The position numbers and the translations under genes were made by a program. Below are positions 1-6,993 of a stretch of DNA of 11,603 nucleotides, piece after piece. The stretch's first letter is position 1; each line of letters opens with the position of its first letter. The notes beneath the pieces were generated by a model that saw only the letters and a list, made by a program, of their open reading frames with translations, made no database searches and had not been told where the DNA came from. Origin of the DNA: Candidatus Poseidoniia archaeon (GTDB lineage Archaea > Thermoplasmatota > Poseidoniia > MGIII > CG-Epi1); NCBI GenBank assembly GCA_029941645.1, contig JAPYSZ010000028.1, positions 1 through 11,603 of the forward strand, given 5' to 3'.

Positions 1-2
1 GA

Positions 3-800
3 GAACATAGAATCGACTTGCTTGTGTCTCAAGAGCCAGTAGGTTCACAAATATTTAGTACCACCTTTTACGCAGATTACAAACCATGGGGAGTGTTAAG
101 TACACATCCTAGCAACCCACGATATGGAGAAGATTTTGAGGTTTATCTAAATGCTTATGACGTAGAAAGTGAGGCGGTTATTGAATTCCTTGAAATAACT
201 GTATACGATTATGAAGGAAACCAAAGAGCTGGTTTAATATATGAAAATCAAGGTGCAAATTTCAATATTATATTTGAAATAGAATACACAGGATCAATGG
301 TTTTAGACTATGGATTAAGAGATGGAAATAACAATTATAGAGAGAACAGTAGTACTATTGATGTATTAGGATGGGTTGATATTTATGTTGATTCTTTAGA
401 CATTAAAGGAACAAAAGAAAAAGGTAAGAAACAAATTGTGGATTTTGTCCTCACTAATTATAATGAAACCTATCAAAAAACCATATACAATGGCCAAATA
501 GCTATAGGGACTGTAGATTTGTTAATTGATGGGGAAATAGTTAACACTTGGTCTTACAACATAAATCCAACTGAATCAGAACAGTTTAGTTTTGAATGGG
601 TTGCAATTCCGGGAATACATGATTTCGAAGTAATTGCATATGTATCAGATGGCGAAATTATTGAGGATAATAATAATCTTACCGCATCTACAAGTATTAA
701 ATCCAAAAGAGGAACGGGACTTTTACCTTATCCAAACATCATTATAGTTATCATATCAATTTTGATAGTAACAAAAACTGTGCGTCGGAAGGCTAATTAA
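3..800 (+). CDS. Membrane-anchored surface protein with CARDB-like domain (5' end missing)
   Basis: The reading frame is open to the left edge of the window, so the true start lies upstream; the TTG at 18 is only the first start-like codon in view. Counting from that TTG, residues ~1-115 look like a beta-rich Ig-like module. Residues ~118-230 resemble a CARDB/APHP adhesion domain, with the pattern VDLLIDGEIV, a P-x-ES-x2-F-x-F-x-W strand, G-x-HDFEV and a closing EDNNN. Residues ~239-252 form one hydrophobic helix (IIIVIISILIV) followed by a short basic tail (KTVRRKAN). This indicates a protein whose bulk is outside the cell with a C-terminal membrane anchor. It has no PGF-CTERM motif. sepF starts 20 bp downstream with no visible promoter between them, so co-transcription is likely. 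The ligand and role cannot be deduced; adhesion or surface-layer association is inference from the domain type. Confidence 0.7.
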   Translation, partial: EHRIDLLVSQEPVGSQIFSTTFYADYKPWGVLSTHPSNPRYGEDFEVYLNAYDVESEAVIEFLEITVYDYEGNQRAGLIYENQGANFNIIFEIEYTGSMVLDYGLRDGNNNYRENSSTIDVLGWVDIYVDSLDIKGTKEKGKKQIVDFVLTNYNETYQKTIYNGQIAIGTVDLLIDGEIVNTWSYNINPTESEQFSFEWVAIPGIHDFEVIAYVSDGEIIEDNNNLTASTSIKSKRGTGLLPYPNIIIVIISILIVTKTVRRKAN

Positions 801-820
801 CCACAACTAAATGTTCAAAC

Positions 821-1177
821 ATGGCATCTAGTCCACCTCAGCTTAGAAGAATACCTACCGAACAGTTTTTTGACCTAAGGAACTGGAGTGCAGATAACAC
901 AGAGGACTATGGCGGTAAAGCATCAATGATGGTCCATACTATGATGCTGAGTAAACCAGAACAAGTAAATCAAATAACGACTGAACTCCATGATGGAAAT
1001 ATAATCTTAATCGATTTTACACCTCTAACATCTGATCAAGAAACTCTTCACAAAATCTTAGCAGAATTAGAAAGAGCGGTAGCTGACATTGATGGAGATT
1101 TAGTAGGTGTTAGCCAAAAATGGATCGTTATAACGCCAAGTAGTGTCCGTGTTTCAAGAAAAAAATTGAGTATATAG
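821..1177 (+). CDS. sepF: SepF-like cell division protein (archaeal, DUF552)
   Basis: SepF binds FtsZ and, in archaea that divide with FtsZ, tethers it to the membrane. This 118-aa protein follows the archaeal SepF pattern: an acidic/aromatic segment after the N-terminus (EQFFDLRNW, residues ~14-22), a strand with SMMVHTM, DGNIILIDFTPL (~58-69), a helix with ELERAVADIDGDLVG (~81-95), and WIVITPSSVRVSRKKL near the end. Length is typical. The first residues (MASSPPQLRRIPTE) do not look like the amphipathic membrane-targeting helix usual in SepF. No ATG, GTG or TTG lies in frame between this ATG and the upstream in-frame stop at 794-796, so a longer form is not available. The start has no Shine-Dalgarno. 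It sits between a membrane-anchored surface protein and a dehydrogenase. The family call is firm; how it reaches the membrane is open. Confidence 0.88.
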   Translation: MASSPPQLRRIPTEQFFDLRNWSADNTEDYGGKASMMVHTMMLSKPEQVNQITTELHDGNIILIDFTPLTSDQETLHKILAELERAVADIDGDLVGVSQKWIVITPSSVRVSRKKLSI

Positions 1178-1183
1178 ATTAGA

Positions 1184-2272
1184 ATGGAAATTGCCGTTCT
1201 AGGAGGGGGCATGGTTGGTTCCCTTATTGCAACTGAATTGTCTAAAGACTATCATATTACTGTGATTGATAATGAACCTCGGAATCTAGAAGGAGTTAAA
1301 TCAAAAATTATGGATGTGAATAGTGAAGAATTCTCCATAGAAATATTAAACTATAATATCGCAATCAATTGCCTGCCTGGTTTCATGGGATTCAAAATAC
1401 TAAAAACACTTATTGACAAAGAAATCTCCTGTATAGATATCTCATTCATGCCTGAAAATTGCCTAGATCTTTCTGGAATGGCACAAACCAAAAATTGTAT
1501 TGTAGTTCCTGACGCAGGAGTAGCCCCTGGCCTAAGTAATCTGATAATCGGCAATATAGTTGCTAATAATGATATAAAAGAAATAAAAATAATGGTTGGT
1601 GGGCTGCCTAAGAAAAAAAAACCTCCCTGGAACTATAAAGCTCCTTTTTCACCAATAGATGTCATTGAAGAATACACAAGACCTGCAAGAATAAAAGTCA
1701 ATGGTGAAATACTAGTGAAAGAGGCACTTACAGATATTCAAAACTTTGAAGTCGAAAATATCGGTAAATTAGAAGCATTTCTAACGGATGGATTAAGAAC
1801 TTTATTAAATTCTGATCAAAAAATATCAAGTATTCCTAATCTGTCCGAATATACGATACGATATCCAGGGCATGCAGATTTAATAAAAAAACTGATAAAA
1901 GATGGAAATTTCTCTAACGATATTATTCAATATAAAAATAAGAAAATAACAAAAAAAGAAAGAACGTGTATGAAATTGTTCAAGGAATGGAGATTAAATA
2001 ATGAAGACGAATTTACTTTTATGATTATACTTGCAACAACTAAAACAGGGGAAGATATTTCATATACCGTTTATGACGAAAGAACAAATGGTTGGAGTAG
2101 TATGTCAAGAACGACTGGTTTGACGGCCTGTGCCTTCACAAAATTATTAGTTAATAAAAAAATAAGTGGAAATGGTATCCAGTGTCCTGAAAAATTAGGT
2201 CAAATTGAATCCAACTATCATTTTGTTTTAGATTATCTAAAAGAAAAAGGTATATCTATACAATCAAACTAA
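1184..2272 (+). CDS. Saccharopine dehydrogenase-family oxidoreductase (lysine 6-dehydrogenase-like)
   Basis: This is an NAD(P)-dependent oxidoreductase of the saccharopine dehydrogenase/saccharopine reductase superfamily. The N-terminal Rossmann fold opens with AVLGGGMVGS (dinucleotide-binding glycines at residues 7-12) and has an acidic residue at the end of strand 2 (VIDNEP). The family signature follows: PDAGVAPGLSN (109-119), GGLP (139-142), PWNYKAPFS (148-156), EYTRPA (163-168), LEAFLTDGLRTLL (196-208) and TIRYPGH (224-230). These match lysine 6-dehydrogenase and related enzymes best; the substrate is not fixed by sequence alone, and saccharopine or another amino acid is possible. A lysine stretch KKKK interrupts the GGLP-to-PWNYK loop and is encoded by a run of nine A (1613-1621). 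The start lies six bases after the sepF stop, so it probably shares that transcript. The stop is four bases from the stop of the convergent transporter. Confidence 0.8.
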   Translation: MEIAVLGGGMVGSLIATELSKDYHITVIDNEPRNLEGVKSKIMDVNSEEFSIEILNYNIAINCLPGFMGFKILKTLIDKEISCIDISFMPENCLDLSGMAQTKNCIVVPDAGVAPGLSNLIIGNIVANNDIKEIKIMVGGLPKKKKPPWNYKAPFSPIDVIEEYTRPARIKVNGEILVKEALTDIQNFEVENIGKLEAFLTDGLRTLLNSDQKISSIPNLSEYTIRYPGHADLIKKLIKDGNFSNDIIQYKNKKITKKERTCMKLFKEWRLNNEDEFTFMIILATTKTGEDISYTVYDERTNGWSSMSRTTGLTACAFTKLLVNKKISGNGIQCPEKLGQIESNYHFVLDYLKEKGISIQSN

Positions 2273-2276
2273 AACA

Positions 2277-3398
2277 TTAGTGTTTTTTCCATCCTGTTAT
2301 AATAGAAAAAAAAGCTATTATCGCTCCAATGCGGAAAACACTCTGATATTCAAAATGAATTAGTAATTCACCAACCAAAATACTTCCAAAACCACTACCC
2401 AATAGGCTAAATGAAGACAATAAGCCCATTGTTCTAGCCCTTAATTGATATGGTACTGTGTCTGCTACTATCGAACGAGCTCCCAAAAAATAGGTCATGT
2501 ATATTGGAAGTACAAAGGCCAAAGTTATCAAATATATATTCTGAGTAAAAGAATAAGTAATCATAGAAATAAAAACAAAAATACACGATATTCTGATAGC
2601 AAATTCTCTTGGATATGTATCAACTAATTTCCCAGCATAAGGTGCTACCAAAGCATGTACTACTCCACTAAGCAGGACTATAATGCCCATTCCAAAACTT
2701 GAACCGGCCACCTCGGTCAGATATATTGGAGAAAAACTTAGGAAAAACATATACCCCATAAACAAAATGAATGTTGTAGTAAATAATCTTGACAATTTCC
2801 AGAAATAAGGTGCAAAATCTATGTCAATGTCCTCTCTTACAACGGAACGCTCTGTAACTCCCATATATCCAACTGTAGCAAAAATGCCTAAGGATGCCGC
2901 TAAAAGGAAAGAAAAGATAACTGAAGGGTTAGCAGAACCATACTCTGTAGAAACTATCAGAATACCACCTAGAAAAGCTCCTGCACCCCAACCAAATCCT
3001 AAAGCAGACTCTAACCACCCCATAAGAGTAGCTCTAGCCTTTGGATTAATTTCTGAAAATAAAGTAGCCATCTGAACCATGCCACCCAAAAAGAAGGATT
3101 GAATGGTTCTCACTATTACCAAGTTTATTGGCCCTAACCACGGTAAAGGTATGTATAATAATGCTGAAATAATTGAACAAAGAACTACTACAAATCTTCT
3201 ATTCTTCCACCTATCTGCAATAACTCCCCAAAAAGTAGATCCGGCAACAAGAGCAAAATTAGGCAGACCAACAACCAAACCCAAGGTCCTAAAATCACCT
3301 AAAGCATTAGCCTGTAATCTTACTATTGCAAAAGATAATCCTGCTGTTATATTATAGCATAATGCACCAAACAACGCAAGACGAATTTTATTGTGCAC
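2277..3398 (-). CDS. Major facilitator superfamily (MFS) transporter
   Basis: This 373-aa integral membrane protein has roughly 12 predicted hydrophobic helices, the usual MFS architecture. The cytoplasmic loop between helices 2 and 3 carries motif A, GVIADRWKNRR (residues 58-68). A symmetry-related segment in the second half, APYAGKLVDTYPRE, sits where the repeat of that loop is expected. A long hydrophilic loop (ERSVVREDIDIDF) separates the two six-helix halves. It begins with GTG; no other start exists between it and an upstream in-frame stop. The substrate cannot be predicted; multidrug, sugar or amino-acid efflux are all possible. It converges with the dehydrogenase (four-base gap) and diverges from isopentenyl phosphate kinase. 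A 16-base palindrome lies just upstream of its start and may regulate it. Confidence 0.82.
   Translation of the reverse strand: MHNKIRLALFGALCYNITAGLSFAIVRLQANALGDFRTLGLVVGLPNFALVAGSTFWGVIADRWKNRRFVVVLCSIISALLYIPLPWLGPINLVIVRTIQSFFLGGMVQMATLFSEINPKARATLMGWLESALGFGWGAGAFLGGILIVSTEYGSANPSVIFSFLLAASLGIFATVGYMGVTERSVVREDIDIDFAPYFWKLSRLFTTTFILFMGYMFFLSFSPIYLTEVAGSSFGMGIIVLLSGVVHALVAPYAGKLVDTYPREFAIRISCIFVFISMITYSFTQNIYLITLAFVLPIYMTYFLGARSIVADTVPYQLRARTMGLLSSFSLLGSGFGSILVGELLIHFEYQSVFRIGAIIAFFSIITGWKKH
2283..2288 (+). terminator. Oligo-T terminator candidate after the dehydrogenase gene
   Basis: Six consecutive T lie 11 bases after the dehydrogenase stop codon and inside the 3' end of the opposing transporter gene. 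Archaeal RNA polymerase can terminate at such T-runs without a hairpin. The site would end the surface-protein/sepF/dehydrogenase transcript. The assignment rests on position and the T-run only. Confidence 0.35.
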
Positions 3399-3412
3399 AA
3401 ATTGCCAAAGAA

Positions 3413-3428
3413 CTTGCTATTTAGCAAG
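3413..3428. promoter_or_regulatory. 16-bp palindrome between MFS and IPK genes
   Basis: CTTGCTATTTAGCAAG has seven-base arms that pair perfectly across a two-base centre. It lies 15 bases upstream of the transporter GTG. On the minus strand its AT-rich centre (CTAAATAG) falls about 22 bases before that GTG, close to where an archaeal TATA box would be. It could be an operator that blocks the transporter promoter. No binding protein is known from this window; the function is inferred from symmetry and position. Confidence 0.4.
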
Positions 3429-3485
3429 GCACTGTATCTTTTAGACAGGGTAGCTATAGTCATAAGAAGAGGTATGAAAAGAGAA

Positions 3486-4256
3486 ATGATTATCCTGAAA
3501 TTTGGAGGTTCCGTAATAACTGACAAAAAAAAGGACATACCTACTATTAATCAAGAGAACCTAAAGCGTATTGGAAATATATTAAGCAAGCATTCTCATC
3601 AATTTATAATTGTACACGGTGCAGGCTCTTTTGGCCACCCTATAGCTAAAAAATTTGATTTGGCTAACGGATTAAATAACAATCCGAAACAAAAAAAGGC
3701 AATAGAAGAAACGCGAAAACAAGTATTGGAACTAAACCAAATCCTGTGTAATTCTCTGAGCAAAAGAAATATAAAAACAAAAACTATTATTCCCTCAAAA
3801 ACAATGAAAACCAATGGCCCTAAAAATATCGAAAAGATTCCAACCGAAATTTTTGATGAAGGTCTGGAAACCGGAAAAATACCGGTCACATTTGGAGATG
3901 TTACAGAAGATAATTTACAAGGAGTCTGTATACTGAGTGGGGACGTTATTATGGAAGGACTAGTAAAACATTACAAACCTAGAATGTCCATTTTTGTAAT
4001 GGATTTTCCTGGGGTCTTTGATAGATATCCGACTGATAAGGACTCACATATTATTCCAGAAGTAACATTACAAACCTTAAAAATATTAAAAGAAAAAAAT
4101 ACAACCAAAATTACCACAGATGTTACTGGAGGTTTGATTGGGAAAATAGAATGTGCAATGGAAATGGCTAAACATAGCGAAACTTGGATAACCAATTTAG
4201 ACCATTTGGATGATTTCTTAAATGGAAAACCCAGAGGAAGTAGGGTGGTCTCCTGA
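3486..4256 (+). CDS. ipk: Isopentenyl phosphate kinase
   Basis: This enzyme phosphorylates isopentenyl phosphate to isopentenyl diphosphate with ATP, the last step of the archaeal mevalonate pathway variant that feeds ether-lipid synthesis. Family marks are the N-terminal MIILKFGGSVITDKK (nucleotide-binding Lys5 and glycines), HGAGSFGHP with the catalytic histidine His51, PVTFGDV, the ILSGDVIM segment, and TDVTGGLIGKIE near the C-terminus. The length from this start (256 aa) is normal for the family. The ATG at 3486 was chosen because known homologues begin exactly at the MIILK-type segment; an ATG at 3474 (four residues longer, directly after AGAGGT) is a real alternative. The open frame extends back to a GTG at 3393, but that overlaps the divergent transporter start and adds unrelated sequence. 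The stop TGA overlaps the start of the next gene. Confidence 0.92.
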   Translation: MIILKFGGSVITDKKKDIPTINQENLKRIGNILSKHSHQFIIVHGAGSFGHPIAKKFDLANGLNNNPKQKKAIEETRKQVLELNQILCNSLSKRNIKTKTIIPSKTMKTNGPKNIEKIPTEIFDEGLETGKIPVTFGDVTEDNLQGVCILSGDVIMEGLVKHYKPRMSIFVMDFPGVFDRYPTDKDSHIIPEVTLQTLKILKEKNTTKITTDVTGGLIGKIECAMEMAKHSETWITNLDHLDDFLNGKPRGSRVVS

Positions 4257-4951
4257 AAGAACCCGGTGATGGTGATTTAGGGAAATTATTTTTTTCAATA
4301 ATAGGTGATAAATATACTGTTTTAGAGGCTAAAAAAAGATCGAATTTAGATGTTGAAAAAATAGCTGAATTAATATCAATACCAGGTTCAGAAAACTTTT
4401 TTGGGAAAGAAAATACAGATGAATTAAAAATTCATTGTAAATATGATTGGATTTCTAAAAACATATCTGAAAAGGTGATTCTCAGGAATAAAGAGATGGA
4501 TGAACTTACAAGTGTAATTGAAGAAAAATTAGCTGAACACGTTCTGAAATATTGGTCTGAAGACAACATAGTAAAAAGAGATCTAGAAGTGAGGACTGTT
4601 GGAGAATGGATTAATAATGAAATTAGTTTTCTATCAGGATTTGCCCTTTGGTTCCGGGAAAAAGAAAAAGACGGTGAATTGGATTTGTCCAACTTAATTT
4701 CAGAGGCTATAGGTGAAAATGTATCAGCATCTGGAGAAATTGAATTTGATACAAAAAGATTTGAGATATTGAAAAGCCTAACAAGTAATGCATTGACTGT
4801 CCTCAAAGATATGAGTCCAGCTGGAAAAATAGCATATCGTAGTATGGATGTTGCTGTGATAAAAGGAATATCTGAAGGTGATGACCAATACGCAACTAAG
4901 ATGAAGGAAAGAACACTTCCCTACCAAAAACCGTGGTGGAAATTCTGGTGA
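4253..4951 (+). CDS. Unrecognised protein, probable CTG start coupled to ipk
   Basis: I do not recognise this family. The frame is open from 4244 to the stop at 4949-4951. No ATG, GTG or TTG occurs in frame until GTG 4475, yet codons 4253-4474 read as plausible protein (KEPGDGDLGKLFFSIIGDKY and onward). CTG at 4253 forms a CTGA overlap with the ipk stop, the same geometry as the common ATGA overlap, and GGTGGTC just before it (4244-4250) can pair with the archaeal anti-Shine-Dalgarno (GATCACC) with one G-U wobble. From CTG the product is 232 aa. It is soluble and largely helical, with a charged helix around DELTSVIEEKLAEHVLKYW and an aromatic C-terminus (YQKPWWKFW). No catalytic motif or membrane segment is visible. 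A shorter 158-aa form from GTG 4475 is the alternative. Linkage to ipk is positional only. Confidence 0.72.
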   Translation: MKEPGDGDLGKLFFSIIGDKYTVLEAKKRSNLDVEKIAELISIPGSENFFGKENTDELKIHCKYDWISKNISEKVILRNKEMDELTSVIEEKLAEHVLKYWSEDNIVKRDLEVRTVGEWINNEISFLSGFALWFREKEKDGELDLSNLISEAIGENVSASGEIEFDTKRFEILKSLTSNALTVLKDMSPAGKIAYRSMDVAVIKGISEGDDQYATKMKERTLPYQKPWWKFW

Positions 4952-4964
4952 AAATTAAAGGAGT

Positions 4965-5219
4965 TTAATCCCTTTCAAGTTGTGTGCCTGGCTTGTAAAG
5001 TTTATTTGAGGCCTTATCACGCTGTTGTGCATTAGCCTTCTTAGCTAAATCACCATTAAGATCTATAAAATACAAATAACCCTCTTCTCTCTTTACTTTG
5101 GACTTAGAAATAATCGTTTTCTGGCCACCTTGATGCTTCCATACTGTGCCATCTCCTTCTACAAAATAAAGAAAACCATCGGGTTGAGGTAATCCTAGTT
5201 TTTTAACGACTTCAGCCAT
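4965..5219 (-). CDS. Small basic protein with a duplicated G-[FY]-L-Y-F motif
   Basis: This is an 84-aa lysine-rich protein with no assigned function. It contains two copies of one unit: DGFLYFVEGDGTVWK (residues 14-28) and EGYLYFIDLNGDLAK (46-60), each fitting G-[FY]-L-Y-F-[VI]-[DE]-x2-G and probably forming a beta-hairpin. There is no signal peptide, membrane segment or cysteine. Its ATG follows the rpl10e stop codon directly (TAGATG, zero gap), so it is almost certainly translated from the same transcript by termination-reinitiation. That pairing suggests a ribosome- or nucleic-acid-related job, which is inference. Gene reality is supported by length, the internal duplication and the coupling. 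Confidence 0.75.
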   Translation of the reverse strand: MAEVVKKLGLPQPDGFLYFVEGDGTVWKHQGGQKTIISKSKVKREEGYLYFIDLNGDLAKKANAQQRDKASNKLYKPGTQLERD

Positions 5220-5723
5220 CTATGCTTGATTTACCTTAATAGTACAAGGTGTTGGAAGTTTATGTGACGATTTTCTTAAAGCTTCTTTAGCCTCAAGAAG
5301 AAATTCTTCCGAAGTGCTTAATGTAATTAATTTTTGACCGGATTTGACCCTAGCTGCTGTACCTACTGTTTTTCCAAATGATTTACGCATTCCCATCGAA
5401 ACGCGATCGGCACCAGCACCTTGAGCAATCTTATTATGTCTTAGAACGTGATGAGGATATACTCTAATCTTCAAATGGTATCCTTCACGGCCGGCCGCTT
5501 CCTGAATATATCTATTTGCAGTGACTCTCGCAGATTCTAAAGCATTATGCCTTACAAGACATTCTTCATCTGCAGACAATGTAATTTTAACACTAAAATC
5601 AGTTGTTGCTGAGCCTATGTCAAACTTAGTTATACGGCTTGCTGGAACACCACCGATATACTCTTTTCGCGTATAGGCTTTTTTCTTGCCCCTAAACATG
5701 TGGGCTGGGTTTTTCTTGGCCAT
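5220..5723 (-). CDS. rpl10e: Large ribosomal subunit protein L10e (uL16)
   Basis: L10e is the archaeal/eukaryotic member of the uL16 family. It sits near the peptidyl-transferase centre and tRNA-binding region of the large subunit. Family marks are RKEYIGGVPASRIT near the N-terminus, ALESARVTANRY, the basic YPHHVLRHNK segment, the GAGADRVSMGMRKSFGK loop and GTAARV. At 167 aa it is of ordinary length. The minus-strand start is preceded by AGGT a few bases upstream, a weak Shine-Dalgarno, and by a TATA-like box. A 12-bp GC-rich palindrome lies between the TATA box and the start. The gene is followed without gap by the 84-aa protein and diverges from sucC. Confidence 0.96.
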   Translation of the reverse strand: MAKKNPAHMFRGKKKAYTRKEYIGGVPASRITKFDIGSATTDFSVKITLSADEECLVRHNALESARVTANRYIQEAAGREGYHLKIRVYPHHVLRHNKIAQGAGADRVSMGMRKSFGKTVGTAARVKSGQKLITLSTSEEFLLEAKEALRKSSHKLPTPCTIKVNQA

Positions 5724-5736
5724 ATGCTAACCTACT

Positions 5737-5748
5737 TCTGGCGCCAGA
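5737..5748. promoter_or_regulatory. 12-bp GC-rich palindrome at the rpl10e promoter
   Basis: TCTGGCGCCAGA is a perfect palindrome in an otherwise AT-rich intergenic region of 100 bases. It lies between the minus-strand TATA-like box (5757-5765) and the rpl10e start, just upstream of the expected transcription start. That is where an archaeal repressor could block transcription. If transcribed it could instead form a short hairpin in the 5' leader. Confidence 0.35.
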
Positions 5749-5756
5749 TTGTGTTC

Positions 5757-5765
5757 TATTTAAAT
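5757..5765 (-). promoter_or_regulatory. rpl10e: TATA box candidate for rpl10e
   Basis: On the minus strand the sequence is ATTTAAATA, close to the archaeal TATA consensus, centred about 38 bases before the rpl10e ATG. A start of transcription ~26 bases downstream would give a leader of about a dozen bases containing the AGGT Shine-Dalgarno-like element. The core is symmetric and could also bind TBP for the plus strand, but it is far from the sucC start. Confidence 0.5.
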
Positions 5766-5793
5766 CTTTACATAATCATGCCTGAACTTAGAG

Positions 5794-5800
5794 TATTAAA
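5794..5800 (+). promoter_or_regulatory. sucC: TATA box candidate for sucCD
   Basis: TATTAAA is centred 27 bases before the sucC ATG, the spacing expected if transcription begins at the start codon itself. No Shine-Dalgarno precedes the ATG, so a leaderless sucCD mRNA is the simplest reading. Confidence 0.45.
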
Positions 5801-5823
5801 CCCCAATCTATGTGCAATAACAC

Positions 5824-6993
5824 ATGAATATACATGAATACCAAGCAAAGGAGCTCTTTAGGCAATATGGAGTAAGGACCTTACAAGGTGTTGTTGCATC
5901 AAATTCGGATGAAGCTGCAAAGGCTTGCAAAGAATTAGGTGGAAAGATTTGGGTTGTCAAGGCTCAAGTCCATGCTGGTGGAAGAGGTAAAGGTGGAGGT
6001 ATTGTTCTATGTCGCTCTGCTGATGAAGTTTACGAAGCTGCAAATAATTTAATAGGAAAGAACTTAATTACGCCTCAAACTGCTAAAGAAGGTGTAGAAG
6101 TTAGAACCATATATATAGAAGAAGGTTGTAACATATCCAAAGAACTATACTTGGGAATAGTATTAGATCGTGAAAAAGAATTACCAGTTATAATGGCTTC
6201 AACTGAAGGTGGAGTCGAAATAGAAGAAGTCGCTAGTAAAAATCCCGGGAAAATTCTTAAAGTACATGTTGACCCCATTACTGGTCTTGGTGATTGGCAA
6301 GCTAGGCAAATCGCCTTCGGTCTCGGTTTAGAAGGAACACAAATCAAAAATTGTGCAAAATTCATGAAAAGTTTATACAAATTATTTGTTGATTTAGATT
6401 GTTCAATTGTAGAAATTAATCCACTGGTTGTCAATACAGATGATGAAATTATCGCATTGGATGCTAAAATAAATTTTGATAGCTCTGGATTATTCAGACA
6501 CAAAGAAATTGAAGAACTAAGAGATACAAACGAAGAAGAACCTCTAGAAACAAGAGCAAATAAAGTTGGACTAAATTACATAAAATTGAATGGAGAAATT
6601 GGATGTATGGTAAATGGAGCTGGATTAGCAATGGCAACTATGGATATTATCAAACTTCATGGGGGTGAACCTGCAAATTTTCTAGATGTAGGAGGTGGTG
6701 CAGATGCAAAACAAGTTGCAGAAGGATTCAAAGTTATACTATCAGACCCAGAAGTAAAGGCCATATTCGTGAATATATTTGGCGGAATAATGAGATGTGA
6801 TTTTATTGCAGAGGGTATTATTACAGCCGCTAAAGAAATAAACATGAATGTACCATTGATTGTACGTTTGGCCGGTACAAATGTAGAGTTAGGAAAGAAA
6901 ATGCTATCTGAATCAGGATTAGACTTAATTTCAGCTGATGATATGGATGATGGTGCAAGAAAGGCAATAATGGCAATTGGAGATAATTCATGA
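5824..6993 (+). CDS. sucC: Succinate-CoA ligase, beta subunit
   Basis: With SucD this subunit interconverts succinyl-CoA and succinate with formation of ATP or GTP in the TCA cycle. The 389-aa protein starts with the near-invariant MNIHEYQAKELF. An ATP-grasp domain follows, with KAQVHAGGRGKGGG (46-59) for nucleotide binding. Metal-ligand positions are Asn199 in VEINP and Asp213 in ALDAK, equivalent to the E. coli residues. The C-terminal CoA-ligase domain carries GCMVNGAGLAMATMD, FLDVGGGA and FVNIFGGIMRCD. It has no targeting sequence and is cytoplasmic. The stop overlaps the sucD start as ATGA, so the subunits are translationally coupled. Nucleotide preference cannot be set with confidence from sequence. 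Confidence 0.97.
   Translation: MNIHEYQAKELFRQYGVRTLQGVVASNSDEAAKACKELGGKIWVVKAQVHAGGRGKGGGIVLCRSADEVYEAANNLIGKNLITPQTAKEGVEVRTIYIEEGCNISKELYLGIVLDREKELPVIMASTEGGVEIEEVASKNPGKILKVHVDPITGLGDWQARQIAFGLGLEGTQIKNCAKFMKSLYKLFVDLDCSIVEINPLVVNTDDEIIALDAKINFDSSGLFRHKEIEELRDTNEEEPLETRANKVGLNYIKLNGEIGCMVNGAGLAMATMDIIKLHGGEPANFLDVGGGADAKQVAEGFKVILSDPEVKAIFVNIFGGIMRCDFIAEGIITAAKEINMNVPLIVRLAGTNVELGKKMLSESGLDLISADDMDDGARKAIMAIGDNS

Noticed and set aside
2445..3357. Plus-strand open frames across the transporter gene
   Set aside because: They are antisense to a clear 12-helix transporter and have no domain or start context.
3393..3485. N-terminal extension of isopentenyl phosphate kinase back to GTG 3393
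   Set aside because: The extension overlaps the divergent transporter start, contains the 16-bp palindrome, and precedes the point where family members begin (MIILK).
3530..3545. A8 run in ipk as a programmed frameshift site
   Set aside because: The frame is intact across it, no alternative frame stays open, and A-rich lysine codons are common throughout the window.
4432..4806. 124-codon open frame on the minus strand
   Set aside because: It is antisense to the CTG-start gene, has no recognisable domain, and its composition looks like a shadow of the plus-strand coding frame.
5822..5840. Tandem ACATGAATA copies at the sucC start, the second ATG being out of frame
   Set aside because: The repeat follows from the conserved MNIHEY codons plus chance; the second ATG opens only a 13-codon frame.
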